Origin: Colletes latitarsis
Taxonomy: Eukaryota; Arthropoda; Insecta; Hymenoptera; Colletidae
Length of the DNA: 64,000 nt
NCBI RefSeq assembly: GCF_051014445.1
Contig: NC_135137.1
Coordinates: 12,773,501-12,837,500, forward strand
Reading direction: 5' to 3'
In this document: positions 23,640-35,800 of the stretch, one piece after another
Position numbering within the stretch: the first letter of the stretch is position 1
Layout: every line of letters starts with the position of its first letter
The notes under the pieces: model-generated
What the model saw: only the letters and a program-made list of their open reading frames with translations
Told to the model about the DNA's origin: nothing
Database searches by the model: none
Translations under genes and position numbers: made by a program

Positions 23640-26600
23640 TCGATTAAACCCGGTTCCGATTAATATTTTAAAGGATACCGCCGGTTATGTCTGGGTTAGG
23701 CCTGGTATTTGGAATCATCTGCCTCATACTTTCGCATTTTTCGCTTACTTGATGGCCAGATCCTGGGCTTTTTCTGGATTGGATCACGTAGTAATGTGGT
23801 ACCACACTGTAATAGTCAATTAAACCTCGTCCCGATTAATATTTTAGGGGATAACGCCGGTGATGTCTGGGTCAGGTCTGGTATTTGCCTTCATCTGGCT
23901 CGAATTTTCGCATTTTTCGCATACTTGTTGGCCAGATCCTTCCCTTTTTCTGGTCAGGATCACGTATTAATGTGGTACCACACTCAAATTGTCAATAAAA
24001 CCTGGTTCCGATTAATAGTTTAGAGGAGATCGCCGGTTTTGTCTGCGTTAGGTCTGCTATTTGCCATCTTCTAGCTCATACTTTCGCTTTTTTCGCATAC
24101 TTGAATGACCAGATCCTGGGCTTCTTCTGGTTTGCATCACGTAGCAATGCTGTACCACTCCGAAACAGTCAATGAAACCTTGTTCCCATTAATATTTTAG
24201 AGGATAACGCCGGTTAGGTTTGTGTTAGGTCCGGTATTTGCTATAATCTGGCTCATACTTTCGCTACTTTCGCATGCTTGTTGGCCAGATCCTGGGTTTT
24301 TTTCTGGTTAGGACCACGTAGTAATGTGGTACCACACCGAAACTGTCAATTAAACCTTGTTCCGATTAATATTTTAGAGGATAACGCCGGTTATGTCTGG
24401 GTTAGGTCTGGTATTTGCAATTATCTGGCTCATGCTTTCGCATTTTTCGCATACTTGTTGGCGAGATCCTGGGCTCTCGCTGATTTGGATCACGTAGTAA
24501 TGTTTTACCACACCGACACAGTCAATCAAACGTGGTTGCGATTAATATTTTAGAGGATAACGCCGGTTCTGTCTGGGTTAGGCCTGGTATTAGGCATCAT
24601 CTAGCTCTTACTTTCGCATTTTTCGCATACTTGTTGGCCAGATCCTGGGTTTTGTCCGGTTTGGATCACGTAGTAATGTGGTACCACACTGGAACAGTCA
24701 ATTAATCCTGGTTCCGATTATTATTTTAGAGGATAACGCCGGTTATGTCTGGGTTAGGTCTGGTATTTGCCCTCATCTGGCTCGAATTTTCGCATTTTTC
24801 GCATACTTGTTGGCCAGATCCTGGCCTTTTTCTGGTTTGGATCACGTAGTAATGTGGTACCACACCGAAACAGTCAATTTAACCAGGATTCGATCAATAC
24901 TTTAGAGGATAAGGCCGATTAGGTTTGTGCTAGGTCTGGTATTTGCAATCATCTGCCTCATACATTCGCATCTTTCGCAAACTTGTTGGCCAGATCCTGG
25001 GTTTTTTTCTGGCTAGGATCACGTATTAATGTGGTACCACACTCAAATTGTAAATGAAACCTGGTTCCGATTAATATTTTAGAGGAGAACGCCGGTTATG
25101 CCTGGGTTAGGTCTGGTATTTGCCACCATCTACCTCCTACTTTCGCTTTTTTCGCATACTTGAATGACCAGATCATGGGCTTTTTCTGGTTTGGATCACG
25201 TAGTAATGTGGTACCACACTGTAATAGTCAATTAATCCTGGTTCCGATTATTATTTTAGAGGATAACGCCGGTTTTGTCTGGGTTAGGTCTGGTATTTAT
25301 CATCAGCTGACTCAGATTTTCGGATTCTTCGCATACTTGTTGGCCAGATCCTGGGTTTTTTCTGGTTTGGATCACGTAGTAATGTGGTACCACACCGATA
25401 CAGTCGATTAAACCTGGTTCCGATTAATATCTTAAAGGATACCGCCGGTTATGTCTGGGTTAGGTCTGGTATTTGGAATCATCTGGGTCGTGCTTTCGCA
25501 TTTTTCGCATACTTGTTGGCCAGATCCTGGGCTTTTTCTGGTTTGGATCACGTAGTAATATGGAACCACACCGATGCAGTAAATTTAACCTGGATTCGAT
25601 CAATATTTTAGGGGATAACACGGGTTAGGGCTGGGTTACGTCTGGTATTTGCAATCATGTGTCTCATACTTTCGTATGTTTCGCATACTTGTTGGCCTGG
25701 TCCTGGGTTTCCTCTGGTTTGGATCACGTAGTAATGTGGTACCACAACGAAACTGTCAATTAAACTTAGTTGCGGTTAATATTTTGGAGAATAACGCCGG
25801 TTATGTCTGGGTTAGGTCTGGTATTTATCATCATCTGACTCAGATTTTCGGATTCTTCGCATACTTGTTGGCCAGATCCTGGGTTTTTTCTGGTTTGGAT
25901 CCCGTAGTAATGTGGTACCACACCGAAACAGTCGATTAAACCTGGTTCCGATTAATATCTTAAAGGATACCGCCGGTAATGTCTGGGTTAGGTCTGGTAT
26001 TTGGAATCATCTGGCTCGTGCTTTCGCATTTTTCGCATACTTGTTGGCCAGATCCTGGGCTTTTTCTGGTTTGGATCACGTAGTAATATGGAACCACACC
26101 GATGCAGTAAATTTAACCTGGATTCGATCAATATTTTAGGGGATGACACGGGTTAGGGCTGGGTTACGTCTGGTATTTGCAATCATGTGTCTCATACTTT
26201 CGTATGTTTCGCATACTTGTTGGCCAGGTCCTGGGTTTCCTCTGGTTTGGATCACGTAGTAATGTGGTACCAGAACGAAACAGTCAATTAAACCTAGTTG
26301 CGGTTAATATTTTGGAGAATAACGCCGGTTATGTCTGGGTTAGGTCTGGTATTTGCAAACATCTAGCTCATACTTTCGCATTTTTCGCATACTTGTTGGC
26401 CAGATCGTGGCCTTTTTCTGGATTGGATCACGTAGTAATATGGCACCACACTGAAACAGTCAATTCAACCTGGTTCCGAGTAATATTTTGGAGATTAACG
26501 CCGGTTAGGTCCGGGTTACGTCTGGTATTTGCAATCATCTAGTCCATACTTTCGCATTTTTCGAATACTTGTTGGCCAGATCCTGGGCTTTTTCTGGTTT

Positions 26601-26937
26601 GGATCAAGTAGTAATATGGTACCACACCGAAACAGTCAACTAAACCTGGATCCGATTAATATTTTAGAGGACAACGCCGGTTATGCTTCGGTTAGGTTTG
26701 ATATTTGCCCTCATCTGGCTCGTACTTTCGCAGTTTCGCATACTTGAAAGGGCAGATCCTGGATTCTTTTCCGGTTAGGTCACGTAATAAAGTGGTACCG
26801 CGCTGAAACGGTCAATTAAACCTGGTTTCGATCAAAATTTTAGAGGATAACGCTGGTTATGTCTGGGTTAGTTCTGGTATTTGCAATCATCTGGCTCGTG
26901 CTTTCGCATTTTTCGCATACTTGTTGGCCAGATCCTG
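23640..26937. repeat. nested block P1 inside D1
   Basis: Matches P2 (30,116-32,890) at an offset of 6,476-6,477 bp up to about 25,800 and 5,949 bp after about 26,150. The change of 528 bp equals three monomers, which are doubled in P1 only. Substitutions between P1 and P2 are frequent compared with D1 and D2, so this duplication is older. Copies also sit in D2 at 35,559-38,856. Confidence 0.8.
25270..26325. repeat. 528-bp trimer tandem duplication
   Basis: About 25,270-25,797 is repeated at about 25,798-26,325, offset exactly 528 bp (3 x 176). Both copies contain the CATGTGTCTCATACTTTCGT monomer and the AATATGGAACCACACCGATG monomer. It is present in both D1 and D2 (again at 37,189-38,244) but only once in the P2 blocks. 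Confidence 0.85.
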
Positions 26938-27759
26938 GTCTTTTTCTGAACCACACTGAAACTGTCAATTAAACCTGGTTCCGATTTAGATTTCAGAGGA
27001 TAACGCCGGTTATGTCTGGGTTACGTCAGGTATTTGCAAACATCTGCATCATACTTTCGCTACTTTCGCATACTTGTTGGCCAGATCCTGTGGTTTTTCC
27101 TGGTTAGGATCACGTAGTAATGTGGTATCACACAGAAATAGTCAATAAAACCTGGTTCCGATTAATATTTTAGAGGATAACGACGGTTATGTCTGGGTTA
27201 GGTCTGGTATTTGCCTTCATCTAGCCCATACTTTCGCATTTTTCGAATACTTGTTGGCCAGATCCTGGCATTTTTCTGGTTTGGATCACGTAGTAATGTG
27301 GTACCACACTGGAACAGTCGATTAATCCTGGTTCCGATTATTATTGTAGAGGATAACGCCGGTTATGTCTGGGTTACGTCAGGTATTTGCAAACATCTGC
27401 ATCATACTTTTGCTACTTTCGCATACATGTTGGCCAGATCCTGGCCTTTTTCTGGATTGGATCACGTAGTAATGTGGTACCACACTGTAATAGTCAATTA
27501 AACCTCGTCCCGATTAATATTTTAGGGGATAACGCCGGTGATGTCTGGGTCAGGTCTGGTATTTGCCATCATCTAGCCCATACTTTCGCATTTTTCGAAT
27601 ACTTGTTGGCCAGATCCTGACATTTTTCTGGTTTGGATCACGTAGTAATGTGGTACCACACTGGAACAGTCAATTAATCCTGGTTGCGATTATTATTTTA
27701 GAGGATAACGCCGGTTATGTCTGGGTTAGGTCTGGTATTTACCGTCATCTGACTCAGAT
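26625..27759. repeat. nested block Q2, copy of 21,362-22,496
   Basis: Second copy of Q1 at offset 5,263 bp; it overlaps the right end of P1. Differences include TGTGGTTTTTCC for TGGGGTTTTTCC near 27,090. Confidence 0.82.
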
Positions 27760-30115
27760 TTTCGCATTTTTCGCATACTTGTTGGCCAGATCCTGGCCTT
27801 TTTCTGGTTCGGATCACGTAGTATTTTGGTACCACACTGAAACTGTCAATTTAACCTGATTCCGATTAATATTTTAGATGATAACGCCGGTTATGTCTGG
27901 GTTAGGTCTGGTATTTGCCATCATCTATCTCATACTTTCGCTTTTTTCGCATACTTGAATGGCCAGATCCTGGCCTTTTTCGGGTTTGGTTCCCGTAGTA
28001 ATGTGGTACCACACTGTAACAATCAATTAAACCCGGTTGCGATTAATATTTTAGAGGATAACGCCGGTTATGTCTGGGTTAGGTCTGGTATTTGCCCTCA
28101 TCTGGCTCGTACTTTCGCATTTTTCGCATACTTGTTGGCCACATCCTGGGTTTTTTCTGGTTGCGATCACGTGGTACAGTTGTACCACACTGAAACTGTC
28201 AATTAAACCTGGTTGCGATCAATATTTCAGAGGATAACATCTGTTAGGTCTGGGTTACGTCAGGTATTTTCAATCATCTGCATCATACTTTCGCTACTTT
28301 CGCATACTTGTTGGCCAGATCCGGGGGTTTTTCCTGATAAGGATCACGTAGTAATGTGGTATCACACAGAAATAGTCAATAAAACCTGGTTCCGATTAAT
28401 ATTTTAGAGGATAACGCCGGTTATGTCTGGGTTAGGTCTGGTATTTGCCATCATCTAGCTCATACTTTCGCTTTTTTCGCATACTTGAATGACCAGATCC
28501 TTGGATTTTCTGGTTTGGATTACGTAGTAATGTGGTACCACACCGAAACAGTCAATTAAACCTTGTTCCGATTAATATTTTAGAGGATAACGCCGGTTAT
28601 GTCTGGGTTAGGTCTGTTATTTGGAATCATCTGCTTCATACTTTCGCATTTTTCGCATACTTGTTGGCCAGATCCTGGTCTTTTTCTGAACCACACTGAA
28701 ACTGTCAATTAAACCTGGTTCCGATTTAGATTTCAGAGGATAACGCCGGTTATGTCTGGGTTAGTTCTGGTATTTGCTATAATCAGGCTCGTACTTTCGC
28801 ATTTTTCGCATACTTGTTGGCCAGATCCTGGGTTTTCTCTGGTTTGGATCACGTAGTAATGTCGTACCACACTGTAATAGTCAATTAAACCTCGTCCCGA
28901 TTAATATTTTAGGGGATAACGGCGGTGATGTCTGGGTCAGGTCTGGTATTTGGAATCATCTGCCTCATACTTTCGCATTTTTCGCTTACTTGTTGGCCAG
29001 ATCCTGGGCTTTTTCTGGTTTGGATCACGTAGTAATGTCGTACCACACTGTAATAGTCAATTAAACCTCGTCCCGATTAATATTTTAGGGGATAACGCCG
29101 GTGATGTCTGGGTCAGGTCTGGTATTTGCCTTGATCTGGCTCGAATTTTCGCATCTTTCGCATACTTGTTGGCCAGATCCTGCCCTTTTTCTGGTTAGGA
29201 TCACGTATTAATGTGGTACCACACTCAAATTGTCAATAAAACCTGGTTCCGATTAATAGTTTAGAGCAGAACGCCGGTTTTGCCTGCGTTAGGTCTGCTA
29301 TTTGCCATCTTCTAGCTCATACTTTCGCTTTTTTCGCATACTTGAGTGACCAGATCCTGGGCTTTTTCTGGTTTGCATAACGTAGCAATGCTGTGCCACT
29401 CCGAAACAGTCAATGAAACCTGGTTCCGATTAATATTTTAGAGGACAACGCCGGTTATGCTTGGGTTAATTCTGGTATTTGCAAACATCTAGGTCATACT
29501 TTCGCATTTTTCGCATACTTGTTGGCCAGATCCTGGCCTTTTTCTGGTTCGGATCACGTAGTATTTTGGTACCACACCGAAACAGTCAACTAAACCTGGA
29601 TCCGATTATTATTTTAGAGGACAACGCCGGTTATGCTTGGGTTAGGTCTGGTATTTGCCATCATCCAGCTCATACTTTCGCTTTTTTCGCATACTTGAAT
29701 GACCAGATCCTGGGCTTTTTCTGGTTAGGATCACGTATTAATGTGGTACCACACTCAAATTGTCAATAAAACCTGGTTCCGATTAATATTTTAGAGGAGA
29801 ACGCCGGTTTTGCCTGCGTTAGGTCTGCTATTTTCCATCTTCTAGCCCATACTTTCGATTTTTCGCATACTAGAATGACCAGATCCTTGGCTTTTTCTGG
29901 TTTCGATTACGTAGCAAAGCTCTACCACTCCGAAACAGTCAATGAAACCTTGCTCCCATTAATATTTCAGAGGATAACGCCGGTTAGGTTTGTGTTAGGT
30001 CCGGTATTTGCTATAATCTGGCTCACACTTTCGCTACTTTAGCATACTTGTTGGCCAGATCCTGGGTTTTTTTCTGGTTAGGACCACGTAGTAATGCGGT
30101 ACCACACCGAAACAG

Positions 30116-32890
30116 TCGATTAAACCTTGTTCCGATTAATATTTTAAAGGATACCACCGGTTATGTCTGGGTTAGGTCTGGTATTTGGAATCATCTGCCC
30201 CATACTTTCGCATTTTTCGCTTACTTGTTGGCCAGATCCTGGGCTTTTTCTGGTTTGGATCACGTAGTAATGTGGTACCACACTGTAATAGTCATTTAAA
30301 CCTCGTCCCGATTAATATTTTAGGGGATAACGCCGGTGATGTCTGGCTCAGATCTGGTACTTGCTTTCATCAGGCTCGAATTTTCGCATTTTTCGCATAC
30401 TTGTTGGCCAGATCCTGCCCTTTTTCTGGTTAGGATCACGTATTAATGTGGTACCACACACAAATTGTCAATAAAACCTGGTTCCGATTATTAGTTTAGA
30501 GGAGAACGCCGGTTTTGCCTGCGTTAGGTCTGCTATTTGCCATCTTCTAGCTCGTACTTTCGCTTTTTTCGCATACTTGAATGACCAGATCCTGGGCTTT
30601 TTCTGGTTTGCATCACGTAGCAATGCTGTACCACTCCGAAACAGTCAATGAAATCTTGTTCCCATTAATATTATAGAGGATAACGCCGGTTAGGTTTGTG
30701 TTAGGTCCGGTAATTGCTATAATCTGGCTCATACTTTCGCTACTTTAGCATACTTGTTGGCCAGATCCTGGGTTTTTTTCTGGTTAGGACCACGTAGTAA
30801 TGTGGTACCACACCGAAACAGTCAATTAAACCTTGTTCCGATTAATATTTTAGAGGATCACGCCGGTTATGTCTGGGTTAGGTCTGGTATTTGCAATCAT
30901 CTGGCTCATGCTTTCGCATTTTTCGCATGCGTGTTGGCCAGATCCTGCGCTCTCGCTGATTTGGATCACGTAGTTATGTTTTACCACACCGACACAGTCA
31001 ATCAAACGTGGTTGCGATTAATATTTTAGAGGGTAACGCCGGTTATGTCTGGGTTAGGCCTGGTATTAGGCATCATCTAGCTCTTACTTTCGCATTTTTC
31101 CCATACTTGTTGGCCAGATCCTGGGTTTTTTTCTGGTTAGGACCACGTAGTAATGTGGTACCACACTGGAACAGTCAATTAATCCTGGTTCCGATTATTA
31201 TTTTAGAGGATAACGCCGGTTATGTCTGGGTTAGGTCTGGTATTTGCCCTCATCTGGCTCGAATTTTCGCATTTTTCGCATACTTGTTGGCCAGATCCTG
31301 GCCTTTTTCTGGTTTGGATCACGTAGTGATGTGGTACCACACAGAAACAGTCAATTTAACCTGGATTCGATCAATACTTTAGAGGATAAGGCCGATTAGG
31401 TTTGTGCTAGGTCTGGTATTTGCAATCATCTGCCTCATACATTCGCATCTTTCGCAAACTTGTTGGCCAGTTCCTGGGTTTTTTTCTGGCTAGGATCACG
31501 TATTAATGTGGTACCACACTCAAATTGTAAATGAAACCTGGTTCCGATTAATATTTTAGAGGAGAACGCCGGTTATGCCTGGGTTAGGTCTGGTATTTGC
31601 CACCATCTACCTCCTACTTTCGCTTTTTTCGCATACTTGAATGACCAGATCATGGGCTTTTTCTGGTTTGGATCACGTAGTAATGTGGTACCGCACTGTA
31701 ATAGTCAATTAATCCTGGTTCCGATTATTATTTTAGAGGAGAACGCCGGTTATGTCTGGGTTAGGTCTGGTATTTATCATCATCTGACTCAGATTTTCGG
31801 ATTCTTCGCATACTTGTTGGCCAGATCCTGGGTTTTTTCTGGTTTGGATCACGTAGTAATGTGGTACCACACCGAAATAGTCGATTAAACCTGGTTCCGA
31901 TTAATATCTTAAAGGATACCGCCGGTTATGTCTCGGTTAGGTCTGGTATTTGGAATCATCTGGCTCGTGCTTTCGCATTTTTCCCATACTTGTTGGCCAG
32001 ATCCTGGGCTTTTTCTGGTTTGGATCACGTAGTAATATGGAACCACACCGATGCAGTAAATTTAACCTGGATTCGATCAATATTTTAGGGGATAACACGT
32101 GTTAGGGCTGGGTTACGTCTGGTATTTGCAATCATGTGTCTCATACTTTCGTATGTTTCGCATACTTGTTGGCCAGGTCCAGGGTTTCCTCTGGTTTGGA
32201 TCACGTAGTAATGTGGTACCACTACGAAACAGTCAATTAAACCTAGTTGCGGTTAATATTTTGGAGAATAACGCCGGTTATGTCTGGGTTAGGTCTGGTA
32301 TTTGCAAACATCTAGCTCATACTTTCGCATTTTTCGCATACTTGTTGGCCAGATCGTGGCCTTTTTCTGGATTGGATCACGTAGTAATATGGCACCACAC
32401 TGAAACAGTCAATTCAACCTGGTTCCGAGTAATATTTTGGAGATTAACGCCGGTTAGGTCCGGGTTACGTCTGGTATTTGCAACCATCTAGCCCATACTT
32501 TTGCATTTTTCGAATACTTGTTGGCCACATCCTGGCAATTTTTTTGGTTTGGATCTCGTAGTAATGTGGTACCACACCGAAACAGTCAACTAAACCTGGA
32601 TCCGATTAATATTTTAGAGGACAACGCCGGTTATGCTTGGGTTAGGTCTGGTAATTGCCCCCATCTGGCTCGTACTTTCGCAGTTTTCGCATACTTGAAT
32701 GGGCAGATCCTGGATTCTTTTCCGGTTAGGTCACGTAATAAAGTGGTACCGCGCTGAAACGGTCAATTAAACATGGTTTCGATCAAAATTTTAGAGGATA
32801 ACGTTGGTTATGTCTGGGTTAGTTCTGGTATTTGCAATCATCTGGCTCGTGCTTTCGCATTTTTCGCATACTTGTTGGCCAGATCCTGGG
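30116..32890. repeat. nested block P2 inside D1
   Basis: Older, diverged partner of P1 without the extra trimer. Its right end coincides with the breakpoint of the 11.9-kb duplication. The corresponding copy in D2 is 42,035-44,809. Confidence 0.78.
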
Positions 32891-35800
32891 TTTTTTCTGG
32901 TTCCGATCACGTGGTACAGTTGTACCACACTGAAACAGTCAATTAAACCTGGTTGCGATCAATATTTCAGAGGATAACATCTGTTAGGGCTGGGTTACGT
33001 CAGGTATTTTCAATCATCTGCATCATACTTTCGCTACTTTCGCATACTTGTTGGCCAGATCCTGGGGTTTTTCCTGGTTAGGATCACGTAGTAATGTGGT
33101 ATCACACAGAAATAGTCAATGAAACCTGGTTCCGATTAAGATTTTAGAGGATAACGGCGGTTATGTCCGGGTTAGGTCTGGTATTTGCCATCATCTAGTC
33201 CATAGTTTCGCATTTTTCGAATATTTGTTGGCCAGATCCTGGCCTTTTTCTGGTTTGGATCACGTAGTGATGTGGTACCACACCGAAACAGTCAACTAAA
33301 CCTGGATCCGATTAATATTTTAGAGGACAACGCCGCTTATGCTTCGGTTAGGTTTGGTATTTGCCCTCATCTGGCTCGTACTTTCGCAGTTTCGCATACT
33401 TGAAAGGGCAGATCCTGGATTCTTTTCCGGTTAGGTCACGTAATAAAGTGGTACCGCGCTGAAACGGTCAATTAAACCTGGTTTCGATCAAAATTTTAGA
33501 GGATAACGCTGGTTATGTCTGGGTTAGTTCTGGTATTTGCAATCAGCTGGCTCGTGCTTTCGCATTTTTCGCATACTTGTTGGCCAGATCCTGGTCTTTT
33601 TCTGAACCACACTGAAACTGTCAATTAAACCTGGTTCCGATTTAGATTTCAGAGGATAACGCCGGTTATGTCTGGGTTACGTCAGGTATTTGCAAACATC
33701 TGCATCATACTTTCGCTACTTTCGCATACTTGTTGGCCAGATCCTGGGGTTTTTCCTGGTTAGGATCACGTAGTAATGTGGTATCACACAGAAATAGTCA
33801 ATAAAACCTGGTTCCGATTAATATTTTAGAGGATAACGACGGTTATGTCTGGGTTAGGTCTGGTATTTGCCATCATCTAGCCCATACTTTCGCATTTTTC
33901 GAATACTTGTTGGCCAGATCCTGGCATTTTTCTGGTTTGGATCACGTAGTAATGTGGTACCACACTGGAACAGTCGATTAATCCTGGTTCCGATTATTAT
34001 TGTAGAGGATAACGCCGGTTATGTCTGGGTTACGTCAGGTATTTGCAAACATCTGCATCATACTTTCGCTACTTTCGCATACATGTTGGCCAGATCCTGG
34101 CCTTTTTCTGGATTGGATCACGTAGTAATGTGGTACCACACTGTAATAGTCAATTAAACCTCGTCCCGATTAATATTTTAGGGGATAACGCCGGTGATGT
34201 CTGGGTCAGGTCTGGTATTTGCCATCATCTAGCCCATACTTTCGCATTTTTCGAATACTTGTTGGCCAGATCCTGGCATTTTTCTGGTTTGGATCACGTA
34301 GTAATGTGGTACCACACTGGAACAGTCAATTAATCCTGGTTGCGATTATTATTTTAGAGGATAACGCCGGTTATGTCTGGGTTAGGTCTGGTATTTACCG
34401 TCATCTGACTCAGATTTTCGGATTCTTCGCTTACTTGATGGCCAGATCCTGGGCTTTTTCTGGATTGGATCACGTAGTAATGTGGTACCACACTGTAATA
34501 GTCAATTAAACCTCGTCCCGATTAATATTTTAGGGGATAACGCCTGTGATGTCTGGGTCAGGTCTGGTATTTGCCTTCATCTGGCTCGAATTTTCGCATT
34601 TTTCGCATACTTGTTGGCCAGATCCTGCCCTTTTTCTGGTTAGGATCACGTATTAATGTGGTACCACACTCAAATTGTCAATAAAACCTGGTTCCGATTA
34701 ATAGTTTAGAGGAGAACGCCGGTTTTGCCTGCGTTAGGTCTGCTATTTGCCATCTTCTAGCTCATACTTTCGCTTTTTTCGCATACTTGAATGACCAGAT
34801 CCTGGGATTCTTCTGGTTTGCATCACGTAGCAATGCTGTACCACTCCGAAACAGTCAATGAAACCTTGTTCCCATTAATATTTTAGAGGATAACGCCGGT
34901 TAGGTTTGTGTTAGGTCCGGTATATGCTATAATCTGGCTCATACTTTCGCTACTTTCGCATACTTGTTGGCCAGATCCTGGGCTCTCGCTGATTTGGATC
35001 ACGTAGTAATGTTTTACCACACCGACACAGTCAATCAAACGTGGTTGCGATTAATATTTTAGAGGATAACGCCGGTTATGTCTGGGTTAGGCCTGGTATT
35101 AGGCATCATCTAGCTCTTACTTTCGCATTTTTCGCATACTTGTTGGCCAGATCCTGGGTTTTGTCCGGTTTGGATCACGTAGTAATGTGGTACCACACTG
35201 TAATAGTCAATTAAACCTCGTCCCGATTAATATTTTAGGGGATAACGCCGGTGATGTCTGGGTTAGGTCTGGTATTTATCATCATCTGACTCAGATTTTC
35301 GGATTCTTCGCATACTTGTTGGCCAGATCCTAGGTTTTTCCTGGTTTTGATCACGTAGTAATGTGGTACCACACTGTAATAGTCAATTAATCCTGGTTCC
35401 GATTATTATTTTAGAGGATAACGCCGGTTATGTCTGGGTTAGGTCTGGTATTTATCATCATCTGACTCAGATTTTCGGATTCTTCGCATACTTGTTGGCC
35501 AGATCCTAGGTTTTTCCTGGTTTTGATCACGTAGTAATGTGGTACCACACTGAAACAGTCGATTAAACCCGGTTCCGATTAATATTTTAAAGGATACCGC
35601 CGGTTATGTCTGGGTTAGGCCTGGTATTTGGAATCATCTGCCTCATACTTTCGCATTTTTCGCTTACTTGATGGCCAGATCCTGGGCTTTTTCTGGATTG
35701 GATCACGTAGTAATGTGGTACCACACTGTAATAGTCAATTAAACCTCGTCCCGATTAATATTTTAGGGGATAACGCCGGTGATGTCTGGGTCAGGTCTGG

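Larger units (their letters stand above)
20933..32851. repeat. 11,919-bp tandem duplication, copy D1
   Basis: Every position from 20,933 to 32,890 has its match 11,919 bp later with no change of offset, so there are no net indels between copies. By eye I found seven substitutions: 22,264 T/G, 22,441 T/G, 24,885 A/T, 25,306 G/T, 27,801 T/C, 29,410 T/A and 29,879 C/T (D1/D2); others may have been missed. That is about 99.94% identity, far higher than between neighbouring monomers. The unit is 68 monomers, shortened by three 153-bp monomers and altered by small indels. Confidence 0.93.

Noticed and set aside
25600..25640. CENP-B box in the CACGGGTTAGGG monomers or in the CCCG-containing variants
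   Set aside because: The required TTCG, A and CGGG spacing is not met on either strand in the cases I tried.
32852..32890. The D1/D2 joint as certain assembly error
   Set aside because: Scattered D1/D2-specific substitutions and a homologous crossover point fit a real duplication; still not excluded without reads, so kept as a finding with that test.
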